Source of the DNA: DATKCN01 sp035513175
Lineage (GTDB): Bacteria > Chloroflexota > Chloroflexia > Thermomicrobiales > CFX8
Direction: 5' to 3'
Assembly (NCBI GenBank): GCA_035513175.1
Contig: DATKCN010000293.1
Location: 1-10,234, forward strand
DNA: 10,234 bases
The stretch's first letter is position 1. Each line of letters begins with the position of its first letter. A model generated the notes under the pieces. That model did not search any database. It had not been told where the DNA came from and saw only the letters and a list, made by a program, of their open reading frames with translations. Below are positions 1-5,759 of the stretch, in pieces. The translations under genes were made by a program, and so were the position numbers.

Positions 1-271
1 CATGCACGACGAGCAAGCTCCGGTTCGACGGTCCTGGCCACCCCGCTCCTGGCCTTACAACCTGGAGATGACAAGTGTACGGCTCATCCCACTCGGATTC
101 CGGAAAGCCCAGCGCTGCCAACATCACCGCCCGCGCTGGACTATCGTGAATGCGATGCAGCGTTATTGCCAACGCCCGCGTGAAGTTGTCTTCCAGTTGC
201 CGCGCGTAAGCATCTTCCGACGCGCTCGGCCCACGATAGGCATGAAAGATGTTTCCGTGCGGGTCATCCAT
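1..271 (-). CDS. Unrecognised protein, N-terminal part, truncated by window edge
   Basis: An open frame of 90 codons reads leftward from an ATG at 271 to the window edge without a stop. The start lies inside the 3' end of the upstream nuclease/HEPN gene: ATGGATGA holds both the start of this gene and the TGA of the previous one, an 8-bp overlap typical of translational coupling. The protein opens MDDPHGNIFHAYRGPS, has a probable helix with the segment QLEDNFTRALAITL, and later a strand-like stretch ending SNRSLLVVH. I do not recognise the family. The pattern loosely recalls N-termini of large nuclease-like proteins in defence loci, but that is a weak impression. Coding status rests on the overlap, the same orientation as its neighbours and the lack of stops. 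The rest of the gene lies outside the window. Confidence 0.6.
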   Translation of the reverse strand, partial: MDDPHGNIFHAYRGPSASEDAYARQLEDNFTRALAITLHRIHDSPARAVMLAALGFPESEWDEPYTCHLQVVRPGAGWPGPSNRSLLVVH

Positions 272-920
272 GCACCAGCCCGCTCGTCCGCTCGATCAAC
301 GGTCGCACCCAATCTTCGGCTCCCGGCTCAGCGAGGAAGCCGTGCGCGATCAGATCCCGTTCGCGCATCGCGTCCTGCATCAGGTCCAGATCCTCGCTAC
401 TCAGTAATCCGAGAACACTAAGCTGCTTGAGCACGTAGCCCGGCTCCAGGCGATCCAGTGAAACGTCATGCCTTCTGGCGAGACTGCGCAGCGCCGCTTC
501 CGTTGCGGCCCACGCTACCAGACCGGCGTTCTCCGCCTGTCCCTCGCGTAGCAGCTCGCGTGCATCCCCTAGCCGCTTCATGATCTCCTGAATAGCTGGC
601 TCGTCGCCATGCGGCGGCTCACTACTGTCCGTTCGTGGATTCGTCACAACCAGCTCGAAGCGCCACCCAGCGTGCGGCGCGACGGCGTCGGTCAACTGCT
701 TGATCCGTTGGCTGGTTTCGCGCAGGCTCTGTTTCGTGACAACCTCAATGACGACATCATCGCCTTCTCTGCGCGCAACCATGTCGGGCTGGAAGCCGCG
801 CAGAAAGGCTGGTAGATCGTCCTCCTGCGGCTGGGTGATAACCTCGTATCCGCGCTCCCGATACTCGCGCGCCAGTTCAGTCAGCCGCCGCCGTTCCCGT
901 GTTTCTATCGCTGTTGTCAT
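264..920 (-). CDS. PD-(D/E)XK nuclease-like (AHJR-type) domain fused to HEPN-like domain
   Basis: This is a 218-residue soluble protein with two visible parts. Residues 10-95 look like a restriction-endonuclease fold of the archaeal Holliday junction resolvase-like kind: an N-terminal helix, a GYEVI strand, P45-D46 (QPDMVAR), then VVIEVVTK with E59. The usual ExK lysine position holds V61, and a lysine sits two residues later (K63), so the site may use a migrated lysine or be inactive. Residues 110-215 are helical with AWAATEAALRSLARR and then RERDLIAHG, matching the R-x4-H signature of HEPN domains (R188, H193), which are often RNases in toxin-antitoxin and anti-phage proteins. The ATG at 920 has only a weak upstream GGA. 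The next gene overlaps its stop by 8 bp, so the two probably act together. A role in defence or conflict is inferred from the domains and the toxin-antitoxin neighbours. Confidence 0.75.
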   Translation of the reverse strand: MTTAIETRERRRLTELAREYRERGYEVITQPQEDDLPAFLRGFQPDMVARREGDDVVIEVVTKQSLRETSQRIKQLTDAVAPHAGWRFELVVTNPRTDSSEPPHGDEPAIQEIMKRLGDARELLREGQAENAGLVAWAATEAALRSLARRHDVSLDRLEPGYVLKQLSVLGLLSSEDLDLMQDAMRERDLIAHGFLAEPGAEDWVRPLIERTSGLVHG

Positions 921-1018
921 GTCACGATCCGGCTTCTATCGAGAACAGCAAAAAACGACGCACGGTTCTCCCGCGACGGCGTTCGGCGCGAACAGGGGCG
1001 GCGGGGGCCATTCCTGAC

Positions 1019-1246
1019 CTACTCCTCGTCGCCACCACCCGGCTCGTCCTGCTCCGCCATCCGCGCCAACATCACCCGCCTGACCGCCTCGTTGACCACC
1101 CGCTCATTCTCCCGCGCCGCCAGATACGCCCGCAACGCCGCCTCATAGATCTCGTAATCGTGCCGCCCTTCCTCAGCAGCCCGCACCTTCACCGCCCGTA
1201 GCAGGTCGGGATCGAGATATATCGTCGTCTTCTTACGTGCCGTCAT
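1019..1246 (-). CDS. RHH (CopG-like) antitoxin/repressor, without adjacent toxin
   Basis: This 75-residue protein begins MTARKKTTIYLDPDLLRAV and continues with EEGRHDYEIYEAALRAYL, the strand-helix-helix pattern of ribbon-helix-helix DNA-binding antitoxins. The strand KTTIYLD would enter the DNA major groove as a dimer. I chose the ATG at 1246 over the one at 1264 because GGAG lies 6 nt upstream of it. It is clearly paralogous to the RHH gene at 1758-2033, with a near-identical first 42 residues, but its C-terminus is shorter and ends in an acidic, Gly-rich GGGDEE tail. No toxin follows: the next gene is the nuclease/HEPN gene 98 nt downstream. A palindromic operator lies 20 nt upstream. It may be an orphaned antitoxin, an anti-addiction copy, or the regulator of the downstream nuclease operon. 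Confidence 0.8.
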   Translation of the reverse strand: MTARKKTTIYLDPDLLRAVKVRAAEEGRHDYEIYEAALRAYLAARENERVVNEAVRRVMLARMAEQDEPGGGDEE

Positions 1247-1266
1247 CGGCGGCTCCGAATGCATTT

Positions 1267-1297
1267 TGACGGAATTCCGTCATTCCGTCATTCCTTC
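1267..1297 (-). promoter_or_regulatory. Palindromic operator upstream of the orphan RHH gene
   Basis: TGACGGAATTCCGTCA (1267-1282) is a perfect 16-bp palindrome. It is followed by another CCGTCA half-site at 1285-1290; read on the plus strand, ATTCCGTC, ATTCCGTC and ATTCCTTC form three 8-bp tandem units (1274-1297). The palindrome ends 20 nt before the ATG at 1246. RHH antitoxins usually repress their own promoters through such short repeated half-sites, so this is the expected autoregulatory site. I could not place a convincing -35/-10 pair around it. Confidence 0.65.
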
Positions 1298-1334
1298 AAC
1301 CCCACACTCGGATTTGGCGTCCTTTACCCGCTCG

Positions 1335-1757
1335 CTACTCGTCCGCGCCCCGATACCGCTCCAGAAACGCGCGAGGCGTCATCACGGAGACCTCAACGTT
1401 CGTCATCGCTTGCAGATGTGTGTCTCCGGAGATCAGGTGGTCCGCGTGTAACGACAGCGCGTGCGCTATCAGGTAATCGTCGTCGGGATCGTTGGAGTAT
1501 GCCTGAGCTCCTGGTGGGTCAGGATGAATGTCTGCAACCCTCGCCACGAGCGCAACGAACGTGTCTACCTCCTCGAGCGAGAGGTATCGTCGGAACTTCG
1601 GTCGAGACAGCACATCGGCGAGTTCCTCCAGCACCGCTGGGCTTGCAAGCAACGCAATGGAGCCGCTTATGGCTTGGCGGAGAATCTGTCCACACAATCC
1701 GTTGGGAGTGATTACGGCGGACACGAGCACCCCGGGATCGACGACGACGCGCGGCAT
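1335..1757 (-). CDS. PIN-domain toxin, TIGR00305/COG1569-type
   Basis: This 140-residue PIN-domain RNase is the toxin of a type II toxin-antitoxin pair. The acidic metal-binding residues are all present: D7 in VVVDPGVLVSA, E45 in VLEELADVL, D93 in NDPDDDYLIA and D112 in LISGDTHL. The PNG motif, the SPAVLEELADVLSRPKF stretch and the length match the family annotated as putative toxin component, PIN family. Family members cleave RNA with Mg2+ when not held by the antitoxin. Its ATG at 1757 directly abuts the TAG of the RHH antitoxin (TAGATG), so translation is probably coupled; no independent Shine-Dalgarno sequence is visible. The protein looks intact and active. Confidence 0.88.
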   Translation of the reverse strand: MPRVVVDPGVLVSAVITPNGLCGQILRQAISGSIALLASPAVLEELADVLSRPKFRRYLSLEEVDTFVALVARVADIHPDPPGAQAYSNDPDDDYLIAHALSLHADHLISGDTHLQAMTNVEVSVMTPRAFLERYRGADE

Positions 1758-2033
1758 CTATCGCTGGCGACGTTCTGCGCGCATCGCGTGCAATTCCTCA
1801 TTGGCCAGCGCCATCGCCTCGTCGTCACTGAGTGGCTCGTTGCGCGTCGCCAGCCGGTCCAACATCGCGCGCAACGCGGCCCGGCTCGCCTCCCGATCCA
1901 GCGGCGTCAGATACGTGCGCAACGCGTCCTCGACGATCTCATAGTCGCGCCGGCCTTCTGTCACGGCCCGCGCCTGGGCCGCCCGCACCAGGTCGGGATC
2001 GAGATACATCGTCGTCTTCATGCGCGCTGCCAT
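1758..2033 (-). CDS. RHH (CopG-like) antitoxin of the PIN toxin
   Basis: This 91-residue antitoxin has an N-terminal ribbon-helix-helix DNA-binding domain (KTTMYLDPDLVRAA and EGRRDYEIVEDALRTYL) and a C-terminal helical region (about residues 45-91, including DDEAMALANEELHAMRAERR) that would wrap the toxin. Two ATGs stand in tandem at 2036 and 2033. I chose 2033 because GGAG is then 6 nt upstream, as at the paralogue at 1246. It directly precedes the PIN toxin gene with no gap. The complex probably represses its own promoter through the operator at 2054-2075. Confidence 0.87.
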   Translation of the reverse strand: MAARMKTTMYLDPDLVRAAQARAVTEGRRDYEIVEDALRTYLTPLDREASRAALRAMLDRLATRNEPLSDDEAMALANEELHAMRAERRQR

Positions 2034-2053
2034 CATCGGCTCCCGTGGACGCG

Positions 2054-2078
2054 TGACAGTATCCCGTCACCGTCACGC
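2054..2078 (-). promoter_or_regulatory. Operator of the RHH-PIN toxin-antitoxin operon
   Basis: TGACAGTATCCCGTCA (2054-2069) is an imperfect 16-bp palindrome followed directly by a second CCGTCA (2070-2075). A wider inverted repeat GCGTGAC (2051-2057) with GTCACGC (2072-2078) encloses it. It has the same TGAC.G/CCGTCA half-sites and the same distance (20 nt) to the start codon as the operator at 1267-1282. It lies just downstream of the -10 box, so bound antitoxin would cover the transcription start. Confidence 0.65.
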
Positions 2079-2079
2079 A

Positions 2080-2109
2080 AGTATATGCCCGCCCACATCC
2101 GCCGGTCGA
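2080..2109 (-). promoter_or_regulatory. Promoter of the RHH-PIN operon
   Basis: Read leftward, TCGACC (2109-2104) and TATACT (2085-2080) are separated by 18 nt. TATACT is a strong sigma-70-like -10 box; the -35 box is moderate. Transcription would start near 2073, inside the operator, which suits autorepression. The promoter sits in the short gap after the stop codon of the oxidoreductase gene. Confidence 0.55.
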
Positions 2110-2113
2110 TGCC

Positions 2114-3136
2114 TCACCGCAGCCCCGGCATGACCTCCCTGGCGAACAGTTCCAGCGTCTCGTGGTCCGCGCCATCCAGCATCTGGATCACGAAGTACTG
2201 CATCCCCGCCTCGATGCGCGCCCGGTAGTACGTCGCGATCTGCTCCGGCGTCCCCGCCAGCACCCCCCGCGCGAACGGACTGCGGTCCGTCTCGAAGTAC
2301 GTGTCGAACTTTGCCCGCGCCTCCGCCTCCGTCGGCGCCATCATCAGCCACGACACGAAGTGCGTCTTCAGCACCTCCTCGTGCGGTCTCCCAACCGCCT
2401 CGCAATGCCCGTTCAGCACGTCCATCCGCGCCCGCATCGCCTCCGTGCTGGCCGCGCTGCCGGAGAAGTCCCGTTCGAACGTGCTCTCCGGCGCCGCCAG
2501 ATCCCCGAAGTTGCTGGCGTCCGCGTACAGCGCCACCTGCCGTAGCGTCGTCCGCTCGCCACCACCGGCGATCATGATCGGCGGTCGTGGCGACTGTATC
2601 GGCCTCGGCGCCAGCTGCATCCCATCCACCGTGTAGTGCGTGCCTTTAAAAGAGTAGTGCTCGCCCGTCCACAGCCCCTTGATGATCTCCACCGCCTCGG
2701 CCAGCCCCGCCTGCCGCACGCTCGCCTTCGTGAACGGAATCTCCATGTTGACGAATTCCGGCACGGCCCACCCGATGCCCAACCCCACCATCAGCCGCCC
2801 CCGGCTCAGGTTGTCGACGTCCGTCGCCAGCCGCGCCAGATACACTGGATGCCGGTACGGCACGCAGAACACCACCGAGCCGAGCGTGACCCGCTCCGTC
2901 ACGGCAGCCAACGCCGCCAGCCCCAGCCACGGATCCGGACTGAACCCCGGATGATCGTGCAGGAACAGCCCGTCGTAGCCCAGCTCCTCGATCAGCCGCC
3001 CCGCCGCCATCTGCACCATCAGCGGATCGTCGTGCAGCGTCACCTCCAGCTGCGCCGTGCGCCGCTTGTGTGTCGCCACCTGAATCCCGAACCGCGGCCC
3101 ATCGTCCGCCTGCGCAACCCACGGATGCCGCGCCAT
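2114..3136 (-). CDS. LLM-class F420-dependent oxidoreductase
   Basis: This 340-residue luciferase-like monooxygenase-family enzyme has a TIM-barrel fold that normally binds reduced coenzyme F420 (or FMN) to oxidise or reduce a small organic substrate in the cytoplasm. Visible hallmarks are the opening strand RFGIQV, AAGRLIEELGYDGLFLHDHP, RVTLGSVVFCVPYRHPVYLAR, GRLMVGLGIGW (about 113-123), the LWTGEHYSFKG helix-turn, and PPIMIAGGGERTTL (about 185-198), the phosphate/cofactor-binding segment. Several upstream in-frame ATGs exist (to 3262). I chose 3136 because a strong GGGGGAGG lies about 8 nt before it, homology begins just after it, and the 3262 start would overlap the divergent gene and its promoter. 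The substrate cannot be read from the sequence. Confidence 0.88.
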   Translation of the reverse strand: MARHPWVAQADDGPRFGIQVATHKRRTAQLEVTLHDDPLMVQMAAGRLIEELGYDGLFLHDHPGFSPDPWLGLAALAAVTERVTLGSVVFCVPYRHPVYLARLATDVDNLSRGRLMVGLGIGWAVPEFVNMEIPFTKASVRQAGLAEAVEIIKGLWTGEHYSFKGTHYTVDGMQLAPRPIQSPRPPIMIAGGGERTTLRQVALYADASNFGDLAAPESTFERDFSGSAASTEAMRARMDVLNGHCEAVGRPHEEVLKTHFVSWLMMAPTEAEARAKFDTYFETDRSPFARGVLAGTPEQIATYYRARIEAGMQYFVIQMLDGADHETLELFAREVMPGLR

Positions 3137-3176
3137 CGCCTGCCCCTCCCCCGTCAAACTCATCATTGCCCCGAGC

Positions 3177-3205
3177 ACGATAGGCCCGCCCCGGCGGCGC
3201 GTCAA
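3177..3205 (-). promoter_or_regulatory. Promoter of the F420 oxidoreductase
   Basis: On the minus strand, TTGACG (3205-3200) and TATCGT (3182-3177) are separated by exactly 17 nt, a good sigma-70-like match. Transcription would begin near 3170 and give a leader of about 34 nt with the Shine-Dalgarno sequence before the ATG at 3136. It is back to back with the toxin-antitoxin promoter, 9 nt away. Confidence 0.6.
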
Positions 3206-3214
3206 CAGAAGCGA

Positions 3215-3243
3215 TTGCCTTTCTGCCACCAGCCCGCCATACT
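3215..3243 (+). promoter_or_regulatory. Promoter of the HTH-PIN operon, predicted leaderless
   Basis: TTGCCT (3215-3220) and CATACT (3238-3243) are separated by 17 nt. The expected start site falls at about 3250, which is the A of the ATG itself. No Shine-Dalgarno sequence precedes that ATG, which fits a leaderless transcript. Confidence 0.5.
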
Positions 3244-3249
3244 TGCCCC

Positions 3250-3675
3250 ATGAGCACGACACACGCGACCGCCACCCTGATCCACGAACTCGAAACCATC
3301 CTGGAGTCCGCTCCCCAGGGCGAGCTTGACCCGTGCCTCATTGAAGAGCTCGGGCAGAAGGTTCGCGAAGCCCTGCGGCTGCTGAAAGACGAAGAGCCCA
3401 TCTGGGTAGACGCCCCTCGCGCCAAGCAGTTACTCGGTATCGAGCTGGACGCGTCAGTTCCATACTGGGTCGAGCTCGGCCTGCTACGCGGGCGCACCCT
3501 GGAAGATGGCCGCGTCCAGGTTCAGCTTGACGATATCCTGCTCCGCCGCTACGAGACTGAGGTGTCGATGGCGGTCGGTGGGGACGAGATGACACAGGAC
3601 GAGCTGGACGAGTTGTCGCGCAGCCGGCCGGGAACATATCCGTGGCAACGTGAGCAGATGTCTCCCCCGAAATGA
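3250..3675 (+). CDS. HTH-type antitoxin partner of a PIN toxin
   Basis: This 141-residue protein has a helical N-terminal part (residues 1-48) and a MerR/excisionase-like helix-turn-helix at about 51-100: IWVDAPRAKQLLGIE, then VPYWVELGLLRGR, an EDGRVQVQ wing, and LDDILLRR. The C-terminus (about 112-141, with MTQDELDELSRSRPG) probably contacts the toxin. Its stop overlaps the start of the PIN gene as ATGA, the usual antitoxin-toxin order. It most likely binds operator DNA and neutralises the PIN protein. The family is not one I can name with confidence; the antitoxin role comes from domain type and context. Confidence 0.75.
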   Translation: MSTTHATATLIHELETILESAPQGELDPCLIEELGQKVREALRLLKDEEPIWVDAPRAKQLLGIELDASVPYWVELGLLRGRTLEDGRVQVQLDDILLRRYETEVSMAVGGDEMTQDELDELSRSRPGTYPWQREQMSPPK

Positions 3676-4220
3676 GTCAGCCCGTCGCTGCTCCCATCGT
3701 GGTGCTCGACAGTAGTGTCCTCGTTCCCTATTGGTCTCGAATCAGCTTGCAACGGGCAGCCCAAAGCGGGCACATACAGTTCACCCCGATCTGGTCGGAA
3801 TGGATCATTGCCGAGTCCTGGCGCGTGCTGACCTGGCGCTGGGCCGCCCAGCACGGGCGGATAGACGCCAGCGAATGGCGAACCCTCTCAGTGAACGCAA
3901 ATGACATGCTCCGCCGCCTGATTTCTGTCATGACCCTAGTCTCCATTCGCGACTACCAGGGAGCCCCGCCGTGGACGGGTATCCGCGATCCCGACGATGT
4001 GCCCATATGGGAAACAGCCATCGTAGCCGGAGCCCAGTACGTCATCAGCCACAACGTCTCCGACTTCCCACCCCTCGTCTCCGGACGCCACGTGCACACC
4101 GGCATCGAGTACCTGACCGCAACCGAGTTCATCGAGGATATCCTCCACACGAACGTTGAGGCTTTGTACGGTGCGTCACTGCCGTCAGGCAGCACGATCA
4201 GCAGCCGCCGCTCCCGCTGA
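3672..4220 (+). CDS. PIN-domain toxin of the second TA module
   Basis: This 182-residue PIN-domain protein has acidic residues in the expected places: D13 in VVLDSSVLVPYW, E48 in SEWIIAESWRVL, D109 in RDPDDVPIWETA, and D131 in ISHNVSDFPP. The last motif is the usual TxD.DF segment with His-Asn in place of Thr-Asn but the Asp kept. It belongs to the VapC-like RNase class and is longer than the roughly 130-residue norm, with a Ser/Arg-rich tail after about residue 160 that may be dispensable. It overlaps its antitoxin gene by 4 bp, and the ATG at 3672 has no strong ribosome binding site, so translation is probably coupled. It is not closely similar to the PIN protein at 1335-1757, so the two modules are independent acquisitions. 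Confidence 0.82.
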   Translation: MSQPVAAPIVVLDSSVLVPYWSRISLQRAAQSGHIQFTPIWSEWIIAESWRVLTWRWAAQHGRIDASEWRTLSVNANDMLRRLISVMTLVSIRDYQGAPPWTGIRDPDDVPIWETAIVAGAQYVISHNVSDFPPLVSGRHVHTGIEYLTATEFIEDILHTNVEALYGASLPSGSTISSRRSR

Positions 4221-4232
4221 GCCCGCCTCACG

Positions 4233-4238
4233 TACAAT
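4233..4238 (+). promoter_or_regulatory. Candidate -10 box for the phosphotransferase gene
   Basis: TACAAT lies 12 nt after the PIN toxin stop. No -35 hexamer stands at the right distance, so the promoter call is weak. Transcription from about 4245 would give a 31-nt leader containing the AAGGAG at 4262-4267. Confidence 0.35.
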
Positions 4239-4275
4239 CCCTCGCCTGATCCGCCCACGCCAAGGAGCGACAACC

Positions 4276-5697
4276 GTGGCTGACTCCCCCGCCTGGCAGA
4301 CCCACATCACAGCCACGCTCGTCCATCCCACCGAGCCGTCTGTCTGGCTGCGCGGCGGCGCGACCCCGGCGCTCCAGTTCCAGCACGACGGCTTCGTCTG
4401 GTACCCGGACGTTGCCCCTGTCATCGACGCCATGCGCGACCAGTGGGGCGTCGACGCCGTCGTTCTACGCTGCGTTGACATGAACGTCGACCGCGAGCGC
4501 CGCCATCGCTGGCACGCCTATCTCATGCAACCGCTCTCGCCCGACCTGCCGCCGGACGGCTGCTGGGCGCCCATCGCCGCCCTCGCTCCCGCCTCCCTGC
4601 CGGATGCTCCCGGCCGCGAGACCCTGCTGGCGGCCCTGCGGGACATCGACGCCCCCGCGCCGCCCATCCGTCGCCCATGGACCGCTCGCGGCTGGTTCGA
4701 GGCAGCGGTCGCCTGGTCGGGCGCCGCCCTCCACGCCGCTGGCGTGACGCAGCACGGCCCGCCCCGGCAGTACCGCACCTGGGGCCTCTCGACCATCATC
4801 CGTTTCGAAACCTCCAGCGGCACGGTCTACTTCAAGGCCTCCGTCTTCACCGGTGCGGGCAACGCCTCCGGCACGTTCCTGTTCGCCAACGAGGCCGCGC
4901 TGCTGGGCGCGCTCGTCGAGCGCATCCCCGCCCACCTGCCCGTCCCCCTCGCCGTCGACACCGAGCGTGTCTGGCTGCTGCTGCCTGACGCCGGTGTCCA
5001 GTTGGTCAACCGCCCCGACCTCGATCTCTGGGAAACCGCACTGCGCCTGCACGCTCGCCACCAGCGCTCATGGGTCGGTCAGACCGCCGCGCTGTTCCGC
5101 GCCGGGTGCCTCGACCGCCGCCTGCCCCGCCTCGCCGCGCAGGTCGAAGCCGCGCTGACCGACGACGCCATGCTGCGGTATGTGAAGCAGCCCGAGCAGG
5201 ACCGCATCCGCGCCGCCATCCCCACGGTCCACTCCTACATCGCCGAGCTGGCGACCCTCGACATCCCGGACACCCTCATCCACGGTGACCTGCACATTGA
5301 GAACGTCGCGCTGCGCGCTGACCGCCCCACCTACTTCGACTGGACCGATGCCGCCGTCGCGCACCCGTTCCTGGACCTCGTCACCTTCATCGACGAGTCC
5401 GACTACCTCGATGGCATCCCCGGCTCCCGTGACCGCCTCGTCGCCGCCTACCTCGACGAATGGCGCGGCGCCGCCCCCGAGGAATCCCTGCAACGCGCCG
5501 CCGCGCTGATCCTGCCCCTCGGCATGCTGCACCAGGTCGTCAGCTACCAGCACATACTCCCCGGCCTCGAAGAGCCCGGCTACGAAGCCCTCGCTCGCGG
5601 CGCAGCCTACTGGCTCGAGCGCCTGCTCGATTATCTCCCTGCCACCCCGCCCCCATCTCCCCCTCTCCCAGTACTGGGAGAGGGGGCCGGCGGGTGA
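4276..5697 (+). CDS. APH/choline-kinase family phosphotransferase with Nudix-like N-terminus
   Basis: This 473-residue protein has a C-terminal aminoglycoside-phosphotransferase fold, which transfers phosphate from ATP to a hydroxyl of a small molecule. The catalytic loop is HGDLHIEN (H336, D338, N343) and the metal-binding Asp is D355 in YFDWTDAA. VYFKASV (around residue 190) would supply the ATP-binding lysine. The first 130 residues are extra: ITATLVHPTEPSVWLRGG, then VAPVIDAMRDQWGVDAVVLR and HRWHAYLMQP...CWAPIAAL follow the layout of a Nudix domain, but the Glu-rich Nudix box is missing. I chose GTG 4276 because AAGGAG ends 8 nt before it; the in-frame extension upstream would overlap the PIN gene. 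The final 16 residues (Pro/Gly-rich) are encoded by a palindromic repeat. The substrate is unknown; the exporter pair downstream hints at a shared small molecule. Confidence 0.82.
   Translation: MADSPAWQTHITATLVHPTEPSVWLRGGATPALQFQHDGFVWYPDVAPVIDAMRDQWGVDAVVLRCVDMNVDRERRHRWHAYLMQPLSPDLPPDGCWAPIAALAPASLPDAPGRETLLAALRDIDAPAPPIRRPWTARGWFEAAVAWSGAALHAAGVTQHGPPRQYRTWGLSTIIRFETSSGTVYFKASVFTGAGNASGTFLFANEAALLGALVERIPAHLPVPLAVDTERVWLLLPDAGVQLVNRPDLDLWETALRLHARHQRSWVGQTAALFRAGCLDRRLPRLAAQVEAALTDDAMLRYVKQPEQDRIRAAIPTVHSYIAELATLDIPDTLIHGDLHIENVALRADRPTYFDWTDAAVAHPFLDLVTFIDESDYLDGIPGSRDRLVAAYLDEWRGAAPEESLQRAAALILPLGMLHQVVSYQHILPGLEEPGYEALARGAAYWLERLLDYLPATPPPSPPLPVLGEGAGG
5659..5686. repeat. 28-bp perfect palindrome at the 3' end of the phosphotransferase gene
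   Basis: Two 14-nt arms, CCCCCTCTCCCAGT and ACTGGGAGAGGGGG, meet without a loop. The palindrome and the following GCCGGCGGGTGAGGGC resemble a dispersed intergenic repeat seen in many high-GC bacteria. It lies in frame within the gene and codes its last residues; the TGA at 5695-5697 falls inside the repeat context. There is no T-tract, so it is not a classical terminator, although the RNA hairpin would be very stable. Confidence 0.8.
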
Positions 5698-5730
5698 GGG
5701 CGTCCGCCCGCGCCTACGACATTCTCCCCA

Positions 5731-5759
5731 TTGCTATTCGCCCCCGTTCCCGCTACCAT
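5731..5759 (+). promoter_or_regulatory. Candidate promoter of the first ABC half-transporter
   Basis: TTGCTA (5731-5736) and TACCAT (5754-5759) are separated by 17 nt. Transcription from about 5766 would leave a leader of roughly 140 nt before the GTG at 5907. The stretch from 5698 to 5906 otherwise holds GC-rich DNA with no convincing gene. Confidence 0.4.

Noticed and set aside
2..421. Plus-strand open frame of 139 codons
   Set aside because: It is antisense to the two overlapping leftward genes, has Arg/Pro/Ser-rich shadow composition and no ribosome site.
940..965. T-tract (AAAAAA on the plus strand) as a terminator after the orphan RHH gene
   Set aside because: No stable hairpin directly precedes it on the transcribed strand.
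922..1011. 29-codon leftward frame in the gap between the orphan RHH gene and the nuclease/HEPN gene
   Set aside because: It has no usable ribosome site (AGGA directly abuts the ATG) and an Arg/Ala-rich composition; nothing marks it as a toxin.
1274..1297. Short tandem units as a CRISPR-like array
   Set aside because: The 8-bp units have no spacers; they are better explained as RHH operator half-sites.
2636..3253. Long plus-strand frame opposite the oxidoreductase
   Set aside because: Arg/Pro/His-rich antisense shadow of a well-supported enzyme gene.
3137..3262. Longer start of the oxidoreductase
   Set aside because: It would cross the gene's own predicted promoter and the start of the divergent gene.
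4156..4275. Upstream start of the phosphotransferase
   Set aside because: It would overlap the PIN gene and has no ribosome site; AAGGAG fits GTG 4276.
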